Below, one piece after another: positions 1 through 8,643 of a stretch of 64,000 nucleotides of DNA. The notes beneath the pieces were generated by a model, which did not search any database, was not told the origin of the DNA, and saw only the letters and a program-made list of their open reading frames with translations. Within the stretch, counting starts at the first letter, position 1. Every line of letters begins with the position of its first letter. The DNA comes from Secundilactobacillus silagei JCM 19001. Its GTDB lineage: Bacteria; Bacillota; Bacilli; Lactobacillales; Lactobacillaceae. The stretch covers positions 62,001 to 126,000 of the forward strand of contig NZ_BCMG01000006.1 of the NCBI RefSeq assembly GCF_002217945.1, written 5' to 3'. The translations under genes were made by a program, and so were the position numbers.

Positions 1-24
1 TAAAATGCAGTTACACCGCCTGTG

Positions 25-426
25 CTAACTGTGAGCGGCGGCCTTTTTAGACCCATTTTCAAGTTCCTGTCGAGCCTGTTCAAAGCGACCGATTTTCTGT
101 TTTAAAAAGCCCTTTTGCTGGTTGATTCGTGCAATTCGTTCGTTCAGCTCCTGATCCAATCGCTGTAAAATGGCGATACCTTCATCAAACGTAGCGACAT
201 CGCGACTATTCTCAGACAATTTCATGATTTGCTGGCATTCCGCAATCGATGCGCCTAATTGTCGTAAATGAACGATCTTGTTCAATGCTTCAATTTCAGC
301 TGCACCGTATTCTCTTCGACCTTGCGCACCACGTTTGATTGGCGGTAATAAGCCAATCTTTTCGTAGTAGCGCAACGTATCGTAGGTCACATTAAATTGT
401 TCGGCAACTTGTTTAATGGTTTGCAT
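25..426 (-). CDS. MerR-family transcriptional regulator
   Basis: This 133-residue protein has the MerR layout: an N-terminal winged helix (KQVAEQFNVTYDTLRYYEK, about residues 5-23), the typical GLLPP and RREY wing, and a C-terminal coiled coil (about 80-120). MerR proteins bind as dimers inside over-long promoter spacers and twist the DNA to activate. The divergent gene is a short-chain dehydrogenase whose promoter has exactly the 19-bp spacer and dyad such regulators use, so that gene is the likely target. No cysteine cluster for metals is seen in the C-terminus, which suggests a small-molecule or redox signal, though this is inference. The start ATG is preceded by a TGGGAG ribosome site. 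Confidence 0.9.
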   Translation of the reverse strand: MQTIKQVAEQFNVTYDTLRYYEKIGLLPPIKRGAQGRREYGAAEIEALNKIVHLRQLGASIAECQQIMKLSENSRDVATFDEGIAILQRLDQELNERIARINQQKGFLKQKIGRFEQARQELENGSKKAAAHS

Positions 427-458
427 AATCGGCTCCCAAAATTCTTTTATTTTTTAGC

Positions 459-489
459 TTGCGCTAGTGTAACACCAGCGTGCTAGACT
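459..489 (+). promoter_or_regulatory. MerR-type promoter and operator for the SDR gene
   Basis: A -35 TTGCGC (459-464) and a -10 TAGACT (484-489) are separated by 19 bp, the over-long spacing typical of MerR-activated promoters. The spacer contains the near-perfect dyad CTAGTGTAACACCAG (464-478). On the opposite strand the dyad overlaps a possible TTACAC / TAAAAG pair facing the regulator gene, which would allow autoregulation. Confidence 0.75.
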
Positions 490-578
490 AGTCAAAGTTT
501 CAAAATTACAACTAAAAACACCACTATCACAACAATGTTTTCTACTCACAAGCAATTGATTTGAAAGGAAGTTATCTT

Positions 579-1337
579 ATGACTAAAACTGAAACGCTGA
601 CACTTGTTACCGGTGCAAACCGGGGTATGGGCTTTGAAATGACCAAAGAACTGGCAGAAAAGGGCCAGCACGTCATTATTGGTGCACGTACCGCAGAAAA
701 AGGTGAGGCCGCTGCAAAAAAATTAACTGACAAGGGCTTGAACGTGGATTTTGTTCAACTAGACGTGACTGACCCGCAATCCGTAACTGATGCCGCCCAA
801 ACATTGAAGAAGCACTATGGTCAACTGTCCATCCTGATCAACAATGCTGGTGCCGCTTTCGATGGTCGCAAAGCACCTTCAACCGTTGATGCCAAGCTGT
901 TACACGCTGATTTCGATGTGAACTACTTTGGACTCATTGATGTGACGCAAAAAATGCTGCCTTTACTCAAACAGGCGCCTACCGCTAAGATCATCAACAT
1001 GTCTAGCATGATGGGCTCAAAGACGGAAGCCCTTAACCCGGATTCTGACGTTTATCATGCCGTGGCTGTTGGCTATCAATCCGCGAAAGCCGCTGCCAAC
1101 ATGTATACCGTGCAACTGGCTAAGGAATTTAAGAACGCTCAGTTACCAATCACTGTCAACGCCGTAGATCCCGGTATGGTCGCCACTGAATTTGGTGGTG
1201 CCACCCCCGAAATGGCGAAGTCATTCGGTGCCCAGCCCGTTGAATTTGGGGTTGCTCGAGTTGTTGAACTAGCTACCGATGCCACAAATCAAGATACTGC
1301 AACCTTTAGTAACACCCATGGTCCAGTTGCCTGGTAA
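579..1337 (+). CDS. Short-chain dehydrogenase/reductase (SDR)
   Basis: A classical SDR of 252 residues. It has the N-terminal Rossmann motif TGANRGMG, the NNAG motif, a catalytic Ser in MSSMMG, and the YQSAK tyrosine/lysine pair. It should reduce a carbonyl or oxidise an alcohol with NAD(P)H in the cytoplasm; the substrate is unknown. The start is the ATG at 579 because AAAGGAAG lies just upstream; an in-frame TTG at 561 would lie before that ribosome site. It is expressed from a MerR-type promoter and closed by a bidirectional terminator. It resembles the SDR at about 24.5-25.2 kb (shared VDPGM segment and C-terminal VAW), so the two are probably paralogues. Confidence 0.9.
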   Translation: MTKTETLTLVTGANRGMGFEMTKELAEKGQHVIIGARTAEKGEAAAKKLTDKGLNVDFVQLDVTDPQSVTDAAQTLKKHYGQLSILINNAGAAFDGRKAPSTVDAKLLHADFDVNYFGLIDVTQKMLPLLKQAPTAKIINMSSMMGSKTEALNPDSDVYHAVAVGYQSAKAAANMYTVQLAKEFKNAQLPITVNAVDPGMVATEFGGATPEMAKSFGAQPVEFGVARVVELATDATNQDTATFSNTHGPVAW

Positions 1338-1353
1338 TATGATTTACCAAATA

Positions 1354-1391
1354 AACCTCCTAAGCTAACATTTCTGTCAGCTTAGGAGGTT
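1354..1391. terminator. Bidirectional intrinsic terminator between convergent SDR genes
   Basis: A perfect 13-bp inverted repeat (AACCTCCTAAGCT with its complement) closes a 12-nt loop and is flanked by T-rich sequence on both sides. It lies between the stop codons of two convergent genes. Confidence 0.85.
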
Positions 1392-1400
1392 CGTTTTATT

Positions 1401-2222
1401 TTACCGGGCAGCTCGTGCCGCCATACTGATGATCAACTGATGGAAGATTCCTGGATGCACGCGAGCCAATCGACTCATCATGCGGTCGCTAAAACTAAAG
1501 TAATACCGTCGTTTCGGCTTATGATCGGTAGCAGCACGGTAAAACACTTTAGCTAAGTCAGCCGAGGTTGCTGCTGAATGACTGCCGACCCGTTGAATCA
1601 CGCTCAACGTGCCATCGATCAAAGACCGGTATGGCGTGTCTGGCACAACGTTCTTTTCAATGGAACCCATGGCAATATCTGACCAAGAAGACTGGGTACC
1701 ACCGGGTTCAACGACCACTGAACGCAAGCCAAACTGCCGAATTTCGGTATCTAATACATCCGACCACACATTTAACCCATGCTTGGTCACGTGATACCAG
1801 CCACCAAGAGCTGAATACATGTCACCACCTAATGATGAGATATTAACAATCCGGCCAGTATGCTGGTGACGCATCCGCGGTAACACTAATTTAGTTAGCT
1901 CAGCCGCACCAAATAAATTAGTTTCCACTTGGCGACGAACCTTTTCTAGACTAACTTCCTCCAACGGACCATATTCGCCATAACCGGCATTATTGATCAA
2001 GACGTCTAAGGTAGCCTCTTTTTCAGCTGCTTGAACAAAATTTTTTCTAGAATCATCATCCGTAACATCTAAACTCAGCGGATGAATCCCCGTACCAACC
2101 GGAATATTGTTAACACGGCGGGCACCGGCATAGACTTGCCAACCCTGTTGTGCGAATAACTGAGTTGCTGCATAACCCATCCCACTTGAAGCACCGGTAA
2201 TTAAAACCGTTTTTTTAATCAT
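1401..2222 (-). CDS. Short-chain dehydrogenase/reductase (SDR)
   Basis: This 273-residue SDR has TGASSGMG at the N-terminus, NNAGYGEYG, a catalytic Ser in ISSLGG and the YHVTK catalytic pair. The NNAGYGEYGPLEE segment and the length fit the 'classical' oxidoreductases often annotated as retinol- or 17-beta-HSD-like, but the substrate cannot be told. The chosen start is the ATG at 2222, which follows GGAGGAAATC; a longer in-frame reading would run into the operator region. Expression is driven by a strong promoter with a TetR-like palindrome in its spacer. No TetR gene is adjacent, so the repressor is elsewhere. Confidence 0.88.
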   Translation of the reverse strand: MIKKTVLITGASSGMGYAATQLFAQQGWQVYAGARRVNNIPVGTGIHPLSLDVTDDDSRKNFVQAAEKEATLDVLINNAGYGEYGPLEEVSLEKVRRQVETNLFGAAELTKLVLPRMRHQHTGRIVNISSLGGDMYSALGGWYHVTKHGLNVWSDVLDTEIRQFGLRSVVVEPGGTQSSWSDIAMGSIEKNVVPDTPYRSLIDGTLSVIQRVGSHSAATSADLAKVFYRAATDHKPKRRYYFSFSDRMMSRLARVHPGIFHQLIISMAARAAR

Positions 2223-2247
2223 TTTGATTTCCTCCATTGTTTGTTTA

Positions 2248-2366
2248 TGAATGTTCATTCTTTTATTTACCAAAAATAAAAAGCCCTTATTGGCTTTAAG
2301 CAACGTTCATTTAAAGTTAGCTGTTTGTCATGAGCCCAATATAACTGAACGTTCATTCTTTGTCAA
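2248..2366 (-). promoter_or_regulatory. Promoter with three TGAACGTTCA-type operators
   Basis: On the minus strand a -35 TTGACA (2361-2366) and -10 TATATT (2338-2343) are 17 bp apart. The palindrome TGAACGTTCATTC (2346-2358) fills the spacer. Related copies lie at 2301-2310 (CAACGTTCAT) and 2248-2260 (TGAATGTTCATTC), the last just before the ribosome site. The arrangement is typical of TetR-family repression by steric block. Confidence 0.75.
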
Positions 2367-2504
2367 GCATTTAATTAATTCGGGAATTTTTTCAACTAGC
2401 TTAAATTTTAAATCACCACTTTTCAAACCAATGCTAACCGGCTTAATCTATGAAGTTTAATCACTCAAACCGCAAAATAATTTAAAAAAAGCATCAAAAT
2501 GAAT

Positions 2505-2533
2505 TTGACAATTAGAAAAAAGAGCATTATTGT
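2505..2533 (+). promoter_or_regulatory. Promoter of the T-box/peptide-binding transcript
   Basis: TTGACA (2505-2510), a 17-bp spacer, then TATTGT (2528-2533). It is the best promoter upstream of the T-box leader and would start RNA near 2540. Confidence 0.6.
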
Positions 2534-2594
2534 AATTGTATTCTCATTAACAAACATAATTTGCACATTAAAATCTAATATTAAAAACGTTTTG

Positions 2595-2845
2595 AAAAGT
2601 CTATAGCCGATACTAAACTCACAGAGATTCCTGATAGGGCTGAAACAGGAAAGTGGCGTATCAATGGTGAACAATCAACTTGGAAAGGTGGTTAGCGCGA
2701 GTTAGCCAATGGTCTTGCACCCATTATCGTGCCGTTGGCTCATAATGCCAACACTGAGACTTACACATACATATATTGTTGCTAAGTGACTGATAGGTGG
2801 TACCGCGGAGACGCCCTATGGATATTTTATCCATGGGGCGTTTTT
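2595..2845 (+). promoter_or_regulatory. T-box leader with terminator
   Basis: The hallmark T-box core AGGTGGTACCGCGG is at 2795-2808. It is followed by a terminator stem (2811-2841, apex GGATA/TATCC) and a T run. Upstream, an AGAGA bulge and a TTCCTG/CAGGAA distal helix (2627-2650) match the tip of stem I. Other helices are GGTTAGC-GCGA-GTTAGCC (2690-2707) and GTTGGC/GCCAAC (2734-2752). The UGGU bulge would pair with a tRNA whose discriminator base is A. The specifier codon could not be assigned safely; the 3' strand below the tip reads GTATCAATGG. Uncharged tRNA should turn on the downstream peptide-binding protein. Confidence 0.88.
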
Positions 2846-2894
2846 CATTTCCTATCAGCCAATAACAAACTATTATTTTTTGGAGGTTTTACAT

Positions 2895-4517
2895 ATGAAA
2901 CACGGGAAATACATATCATTAGCTCTTGTTGGTTTAGCTGGTCTCGCCCTCGCAGGCTGTGCGTCAAGTTCGGCTGCCGGAGATGCTAAGCAAACCGTCA
3001 ATTTAATGTCATCGCAACAGGTCGGTACCCTAGATACTTCGATGGCCACCCAAATCCAGGATCTGCAAGTGGCTAACAACACCCAGGAAGGCTTATATCA
3101 GTTAAAAGGTTCAACCGATGTCACCCCCGGAATTGCCAAAGATGTGGTTAAACCAACAAATAACGGCACCGTCTACACGTTCCATCTACGCGCTGATGCC
3201 AAATGGAGCAACGGTGATCCCGTAACGGCTCAAGATTTCGTGTATGGCTGGCGCAGAACCGTCACCCCTAGTACGAAATCATCACACGCCTATCTCTACG
3301 CACCTGTTAAGAATGCCAACGCCATTGAAACCGGGAAGAAAGCACCCGATTCATTGGGGGTAAAGGCACTGGACAAAGATACCTTACAAGTTACATTAAA
3401 CAGCGCAACGCCCTACTTTAAGTATCTGGTAGCGTTCACCACCTTCTTCCCTCAAAATCAAAAGACCGTCGAAAAATACGGCTCCGCATACGGTACGAGT
3501 TCAGACAAAATGGTCTATGATGGTCCGTTTACGCTCAATAATTGGAACTCATCCAAAAATAGTTGGACGTTGAACAAGAACAAGGATTACTGGGATAAAG
3601 ATAATGTGAAATTAGATACGGTCAATTACCAAGTGGAAAAAGATCCTCAAACCGCGCTATCTCAATATCAAGCTAAGAAACTGGATAGTGTTACCTTAAA
3701 TGGCCAACAAGCTGCCGAAGAAAAGCATCAACCAGGATACACTACCTACTCAGGCGGTCAAACAGACTTTTTAGCACTGAATTTCCGTACTAAAGCACTT
3801 CAAAATAAAAACATCCGTCAGGCACTGTCTTTGAGCATCGACCGAAAAGCTTTGGTTGATAACGTCCTTAAAAATGGCTCTAAAGTGCCAACGGGCTACC
3901 TGCCCCATGACGCCACTAAAAACCCAACCACTGGCAAAGACTTCGCGGACGATACCGATACTGCATCAGCAGTGAAGTACGATCCTAAAGCTGCCAAACT
4001 GCTTTGGATTAAGGGTCTAAAACAACTCGGCACCAAGAGTATGACGCTTCGTTATCTAGGCTTTGACGATGAGAAGAACTACGCCGAATACGTCCAAGCT
4101 GCCGCTGAAAAACTGCCTGGCTTGAAAGTCAGCGTCACCCTCTTACCTCAAACTCAAGCTGTTACCAAGATGCAAAGCGGTAATGGCTTTGACCTGGTTT
4201 CCTTCGGCTTTACGCAGTCCTACCCTGATCTATCCGATTGGATGCCACACTTTGTTACCAATAACGGTATCAACATGGGTGCTTACAGCAATAAGTCCTA
4301 CGATGCTGACGTCAACGCCGCAGCCACCACGGACGCTTCTAACCCGCAAAAACGGTATGCTGATTTCCAAGATGCTGAAAAGACACTGATGAATGACCAA
4401 GCCATCATTCCATTGGATGAAGGTCAATCCGTTTATCTCAACAACCCTAACTTGAAAAATCTGAGTTATGAAGGTTCCTCAGGCTTGTATTTAAAGAATG
4501 CCTACCTCGCAAAATAA
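2895..4517 (+). CDS. Peptide ABC transporter substrate-binding lipoprotein (OppA family)
   Basis: A 540-residue extracytoplasmic peptide-binding protein of SBP family 5. The lipobox LALAGC follows a short hydrophobic signal, so the mature protein starts at a lipidated Cys near residue 23. Family motifs include the WSNGDPVTAQDFVYGWRR region and a C-terminal SGLYLKNAYL ending. It would capture oligopeptides and hand them to Opp permeases, none of which are nearby, so it is an orphan binding protein. The ATG at 2895 is set by GGAGG at 2882-2886. The T-box leader makes its expression respond to amino-acid starvation, and an S9 peptidase follows 22 bp downstream, a sensible peptide-use pair. Confidence 0.93.
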   Translation: MKHGKYISLALVGLAGLALAGCASSSAAGDAKQTVNLMSSQQVGTLDTSMATQIQDLQVANNTQEGLYQLKGSTDVTPGIAKDVVKPTNNGTVYTFHLRADAKWSNGDPVTAQDFVYGWRRTVTPSTKSSHAYLYAPVKNANAIETGKKAPDSLGVKALDKDTLQVTLNSATPYFKYLVAFTTFFPQNQKTVEKYGSAYGTSSDKMVYDGPFTLNNWNSSKNSWTLNKNKDYWDKDNVKLDTVNYQVEKDPQTALSQYQAKKLDSVTLNGQQAAEEKHQPGYTTYSGGQTDFLALNFRTKALQNKNIRQALSLSIDRKALVDNVLKNGSKVPTGYLPHDATKNPTTGKDFADDTDTASAVKYDPKAAKLLWIKGLKQLGTKSMTLRYLGFDDEKNYAEYVQAAAEKLPGLKVSVTLLPQTQAVTKMQSGNGFDLVSFGFTQSYPDLSDWMPHFVTNNGINMGAYSNKSYDADVNAAATTDASNPQKRYADFQDAEKTLMNDQAIIPLDEGQSVYLNNPNLKNLSYEGSSGLYLKNAYLAK

Positions 4518-4539
4518 AATGATCAAAGGAAGATTCGCC

Positions 4540-6477
4540 ATGAAAAAAGCGCTCTCAAAAGAAGATTTGTATGAACTAAAATCGCTGAGTCAACCGGTTG
4601 TCAAACACGATAAAATCTTGGTTACTAACAATCAAATCGACCGCGACCAGAACGATTACGCGCCCCAAGTCGTGACGTTCAATGCGGACTATCAACCTGA
4701 AGGCGCCGTTAATCCAGCCTTGTTCGCTTCTAAGGACGCCCATGTCACCAAAGACAACCTCTATTATCTGGGCAAGGTGACTCCAGAAGCCCCCTTCACC
4801 TTGTTTGAACACCGACCCGCTCAAGCAGATAGCCAAGTGAGCCCCTTCCCTGTGGCGTCCTTTGTCACTGCTAATGGCGCCAATAAGGTTTTCTTTAAGG
4901 TCATGCAGACCGCTGAGCAGCCCATTACACCCGATGCACAGTTTCCAGAAGTTCGGCACATCCGAAAAGAACACTACTTCGCCGATGAATATGGTTTTCT
5001 ACCTGAGGATGCCACGTTTGAGCTATACGAATACGATGCTGATACGCGGACTCAAAAACAACTGTTCAGTTCACAGACTGACTTCAAGCTTTGTGATTCA
5101 AATGCAGCTGGTTCCAAGCTTGTGCTGATCCTCGATAACTTTCCAGATGACGAAAATAACGATAGTAACGGCATTTCTGTCCTGGATACTAAATCCGGAA
5201 AATTACAAAATTTAACCCAGGACTATCCAAACTGGAAGTTTATTACGGCAGCCTTATCGCCCAAAGCAACGCAGTTATTGATCAGCGTGCAAAATAATTT
5301 AACCAAGGCTTATCGCAGCTACCTATTATATGAATACCACTTCGCTGATTCAAAGTTCACGGATGTCAGCAGTGACTTGGATGAAAATATTAGTGATATG
5401 CTGTATCTCCCTGACAGCACCGCTACCTTTAGCCGCCGTCCCTTTGCGTGGTTAAATGAAACTGACTTTTATTTCCGAACGAACGTTAGCGGGCACAGTA
5501 AATTCTATCGCTCAGATGGCGTTCAAAACCAGGTTCTCTTTGAGGATGATCTGCGAGTGACTGATTGGACGGTCAATTCTGAAGGTGAGTTATTAGTTTG
5601 TTATACCTCAGGCGTTCAACCTTCAATTCTTGGCACCATCACCAAAGACGGAACCCTCGTCAACCAGTACGACGTCAATCAAACATTTGATGAAGCGCAT
5701 GCCTTCTCCAAACCCGAAAAATTCACTTATCACGCTAAAGACGGGCTCAAACTGGAGGGCTGGCTGATAAGGCCGCTCACTTCTAAAAAGACTAACCTGC
5801 CACTCTTTTTATACATCCATGGTGGCCCGCACTGTGCTTGGAGTGATTGTTTCTTCCTGCAAATGCAAGTTCTTGCGGCAGCCGGGTACGGTGTTGTCCT
5901 ACTGAATCCACGTGGCAGTGCCAGTTACGGGTTGAGCTTTATGAAAGCCAATCAAGGTGCCTATGGCGGAAAAGACTATACTGATCTTTTGAGCGGCTTG
6001 GATGACGTTTTAGCGCATCACCCAGAGTTTGATGCAAAAAAGCAATACGTTGGTGGCCTTTCCTATGGCGGCTTTATGTCCTCTTGGATGATTGGGCACA
6101 CTGACCGTTTTGCTGGTGCGGTGGTTCAAAATCCACTGACTAACTTCATCAGCTTTGTGGGTACCAGCGATATCGGGGTACCCTTCACCGAACAAGAATT
6201 ACTGGCTCAAACGAATGACGTCGCAACCCTTTGGCATTTTTCACCATTAGCCTATGCTGACCACGTGACTACCCCGACTCTGCTGATGAGTTCCGAATGG
6301 GATAAGCGTTGTCCAATCTCACAAGGAGAGGAATTCTATTCCGCCTTAAAACACCGTCACGTAGCTGTCGAAATGACCCGCTTCCCGCAATCCTGGCACG
6401 CAATGGAAGAGTTTGGTCTTCCCAACCTCCGTGTCAAATGGATGGCGGAAACGCAACGCTGGCTGGATGCTCATTAG
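4540..6477 (+). CDS. S9-family serine peptidase (acylaminoacyl/prolyl oligopeptidase type)
   Basis: A 645-residue cytoplasmic protein with an N-terminal beta-propeller-like half and a C-terminal alpha/beta-hydrolase. The catalytic triad is visible: Ser508 in GLSYGGF, Asp588 in EWDKRCP and His620 in SWHAME; the oxyanion region is YIHGGPH. Family members cleave short peptides, often after proline or at blocked N-termini. No signal peptide is seen. The ATG at 4540 follows AAAGGAAG; an earlier in-frame start would overlap the upstream gene. It lies just behind the binding protein with no terminator between, so it is probably co-transcribed under the same T-box. Confidence 0.92.
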   Translation: MKKALSKEDLYELKSLSQPVVKHDKILVTNNQIDRDQNDYAPQVVTFNADYQPEGAVNPALFASKDAHVTKDNLYYLGKVTPEAPFTLFEHRPAQADSQVSPFPVASFVTANGANKVFFKVMQTAEQPITPDAQFPEVRHIRKEHYFADEYGFLPEDATFELYEYDADTRTQKQLFSSQTDFKLCDSNAAGSKLVLILDNFPDDENNDSNGISVLDTKSGKLQNLTQDYPNWKFITAALSPKATQLLISVQNNLTKAYRSYLLYEYHFADSKFTDVSSDLDENISDMLYLPDSTATFSRRPFAWLNETDFYFRTNVSGHSKFYRSDGVQNQVLFEDDLRVTDWTVNSEGELLVCYTSGVQPSILGTITKDGTLVNQYDVNQTFDEAHAFSKPEKFTYHAKDGLKLEGWLIRPLTSKKTNLPLFLYIHGGPHCAWSDCFFLQMQVLAAAGYGVVLLNPRGSASYGLSFMKANQGAYGGKDYTDLLSGLDDVLAHHPEFDAKKQYVGGLSYGGFMSSWMIGHTDRFAGAVVQNPLTNFISFVGTSDIGVPFTEQELLAQTNDVATLWHFSPLAYADHVTTPTLLMSSEWDKRCPISQGEEFYSALKHRHVAVEMTRFPQSWHAMEEFGLPNLRVKWMAETQRWLDAH

Positions 6478-6501
6478 GTAATCATAATCACCGTAAATAG
6501 T

Positions 6502-6548
6502 AAAAGACGCAGGTAAGCTTCCAAATTGGAAACTTGCCTGCGTCTTTT
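6502..6548. terminator. Intrinsic terminator, probably bidirectional
   Basis: A long hairpin (AAAAGACGCAGG...CCTGCGTCTTTT, about 20 bp with small mismatches) sits between the S9 peptidase stop and the convergent MFS gene, with A and T runs at the ends. Confidence 0.85.
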
Positions 6549-6554
6549 CTGTAG

Positions 6555-7721
6555 TTAGTGATTAGTCTTTAATAAACGTGAATTGGCCAGCAGTGCCAGA
6601 CACATTGTCAGCAAAATGGCGGAACCAGCCGTTAAAAATAGGATGCGATAATTGAATAAATCGATCATCACCCCACCAACTAGTGGCCCCATTGCTCGGC
6701 CTAGGGAAAGGGCAACGTTATACATGCCCTGATATTTCCCCTTTTGGCCATTCTTAGCCAACTCGTCGACCCAGACTGGTATGGCCGGAAAGCCAATCAT
6801 TTCGCCCAGGGTCACGATAACCATCACTCCCACGAAAGCACCGTAATGACTGGCAAAAATCAGCGAAAAGAATGACAGTGCTAAAATGAGAATGCCGAAA
6901 CCAGCTTGTGTCGAAATCTTGTACTTCGTAAAGATGCGATTACTCAGTGGCTGTCCGATGACGATTAGAATGCCGTTCAGCGTCCACAATAGGCTGTAAT
7001 TTCTAAACGGAATGTGCAGATTCGTCATGTGCACTGACAAAACGCTTTCCCACAGGGTATAACTGGCATAAATCGCAAAGATCATCAGGCACACTAGCCA
7101 AATGACCCGTAAATTGGCCTTGGCAACTGTCGCACCGTTCTCCTTAGTGTTTTTAGTTGGTGTAACATCAACCTTAAACTCGGTCAACATCAGCAAAAAT
7201 AACATAATGTAACAAAACGATGTGACCAAAAAGACCAGGGTAATGCCAAGATCAAAGAGGTACCCAACTAATAACGTCCCGATAACCGCACCAACGTTGA
7301 TACCAATATACATTAAATTGAAAACCTGTCGCGTCGAAGTTGACTTGATCGCAGCAGCGTAAGAATTTTCAACCGTCGCGCTAATACCATCGCCAAAACC
7401 GACAACGAACAGCATGATGGCATAGATTGGCCAGCTATGAAAGAAAATTAAAATGATGATGGCTGCCAAGGACATCCCTGAACCGATCAACCCGGCTAAA
7501 TAAGGCGACCATCGATCAAACATAATGCCGCCGATATAGTTGCCGACGATCATCAATAACGACATGAACAACAGGACCGTGCCGGAGGTGGTCAATGACT
7601 CCCCCAGCGTTTGGTTCATGTAAACAGTCGTTAATGGCCACATAAATGCTGCGCCCGCATTGAGCATTAAATTGGCCGTAAAAAGTGATGGTAACCGGAC
7701 TTCTTTTCTAGTTTGAATCAT
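6555..7721 (-). CDS. MFS transporter (drug-efflux type)
   Basis: A 388-residue membrane protein with about 12 hydrophobic segments, the length and pattern of major facilitator proteins. The region FDRWSPYLAGLIGSG after segment 2 is a variant of the MFS motif A loop, and the second-half boundary contains NGQKGKYQGMYN. Similar proteins are annotated as multidrug or metabolite exporters, but the substrate cannot be read from sequence. It is monocistronic, convergent with the S9 peptidase, and has no regulator next to it. Confidence 0.88.
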   Translation of the reverse strand: MIQTRKEVRLPSLFTANLMLNAGAAFMWPLTTVYMNQTLGESLTTSGTVLLFMSLLMIVGNYIGGIMFDRWSPYLAGLIGSGMSLAAIIILIFFHSWPIYAIMLFVVGFGDGISATVENSYAAAIKSTSTRQVFNLMYIGINVGAVIGTLLVGYLFDLGITLVFLVTSFCYIMLFLLMLTEFKVDVTPTKNTKENGATVAKANLRVIWLVCLMIFAIYASYTLWESVLSVHMTNLHIPFRNYSLLWTLNGILIVIGQPLSNRIFTKYKISTQAGFGILILALSFFSLIFASHYGAFVGVMVIVTLGEMIGFPAIPVWVDELAKNGQKGKYQGMYNVALSLGRAMGPLVGGVMIDLFNYRILFLTAGSAILLTMCLALLANSRLLKTNH

Positions 7722-8114
7722 TTATGTATCAGGATTCGGCCAGCACGTTCAAATTACCGGTCCAAACGTACTTTCTTAAATACTGTCTGCGTTGAACTAA
7801 CTTGCGGGCGGGCGCAAAACTAGCAGATCTAGCCTTATTTTTTATCTTGAGTCTATTCACAAAACTATCCTCAGCTTCCTACATAATATGTACTTGGTTT
7901 ATTTAGTAATTACCATCAATACCAAATAAAGCCAGAAGATTTACTCTGGCTTTGACTTTATGTGAAAATTTACAAATTTTGCTTTGCATTCTCATAATTT
8001 TATCATAATATGAATATTTTGTATACCTGCAAAGCGCTTGGCTAAGCTTAAGTAAGATAAGGGCACAACTTGAGTTAAATATTATAAACACCCTTACCAT
8101 AACCCTAAAAAGAG
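7722..8114. other. AT-rich intergenic region
   Basis: Non-coding stretch between divergent genes. It includes a small hairpin (AAAGCCAGA 7928-7936 with TCTGGCTTT 7945-7953) without a convincing T run. A 65-codon open frame covers the hairpin but lacks a ribosome site and has low-complexity composition. No RNA gene or mobile element is recognised. Confidence 0.5.
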
Positions 8115-8159
8115 TTGCATTCGTGTCAGCAAAGTTGCTACATTAATATAGTAGCTAAC
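8115..8159 (+). promoter_or_regulatory. Promoter region with dyad before the 119-aa gene
   Basis: TTGCAT (8115-8120) and TACATT (8139-8144) form a possible promoter. The dyad GTTGCTAC (8134-8141) / GTAGCTAAC (8151-8159) overlaps the -10 and start site, as a repressor site would. No regulator gene is adjacent. Confidence 0.4.
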
Positions 8160-8195
8160 TAACAATAATCTCTAACGCAAAGGAATGGTGGCAAC

Positions 8196-8555
8196 ATGAC
8201 TCAAATCAAAGGAAATCCAATTTTAGAAAACGAAGCCGAAAAGAACCAGGTAATGAACGCTGAACGTGAAAAAGCCTTAACGCAAGAGCTGGAAAAGGTT
8301 CGTTCAGAATTAGCTTATACCAAAGCCGAAGCCTTCAACAGAGATCTGAAAGCCTGCCACGTTGATCTATACGCCCGAACACGTACGGAAGACGGGACAG
8401 CTGATCCAAAACTGCAGGCCTACGTTGATCAATTCTTTGGTAAAGTTACTCAGGATTTAGATCACGATGAAATGTTACTACTAAGGGACTGCATCGTCAG
8501 TGCTTTTGAAGCTGGCGGTAAAGGCTTGAAGCAGGATTGGACCGAGACTAAGTAA
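8196..8555 (+). CDS. Conserved-looking hypothetical protein, 119 aa
   Basis: Not recognised. The protein is charged and soluble: residues about 8-45 are rich in Glu, Lys and Ala with heptad-like spacing and probably form a helix or coiled coil, followed by a compact C-terminal half (YVDQFFGKVTQDLDHDEM). There is no signal peptide or membrane segment. A good ribosome site (AAAGGAATGG) precedes the ATG, and a strong terminator closes the gene, so it is a real single-gene transcript. Codon use resembles the neighbouring genes. Confidence 0.75.
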   Translation: MTQIKGNPILENEAEKNQVMNAEREKALTQELEKVRSELAYTKAEAFNRDLKACHVDLYARTRTEDGTADPKLQAYVDQFFGKVTQDLDHDEMLLLRDCIVSAFEAGGKGLKQDWTETK

Positions 8556-8569
8556 TATGCAAATACTAA

Positions 8570-8608
8570 AAACAGCAACCCTGCTTATCCGAGCAGGGTT
8601 GCTGTTTT
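8570..8608 (+). terminator. Intrinsic terminator
   Basis: A perfect 15-bp stem (AAACAGCAACCCTGC with complement), an 8-nt loop, then TTTT. It ends the 119-aa gene. Confidence 0.88.
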
Positions 8609-8643
8609 GGTATTTGATAAATTATTAAATCAAACGCGCTATA

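Noticed and set aside
4576-4974. 132-codon antisense frame inside the S9 peptidase gene
   Set aside because: It is on the opposite strand of a well-supported enzyme gene with catalytic motifs; no independent support.
7903-8100. 65-codon minus-strand frame in an intergenic region
   Set aside because: It covers a hairpin, has AT-driven composition and no ribosome site, so it is probably not a gene.
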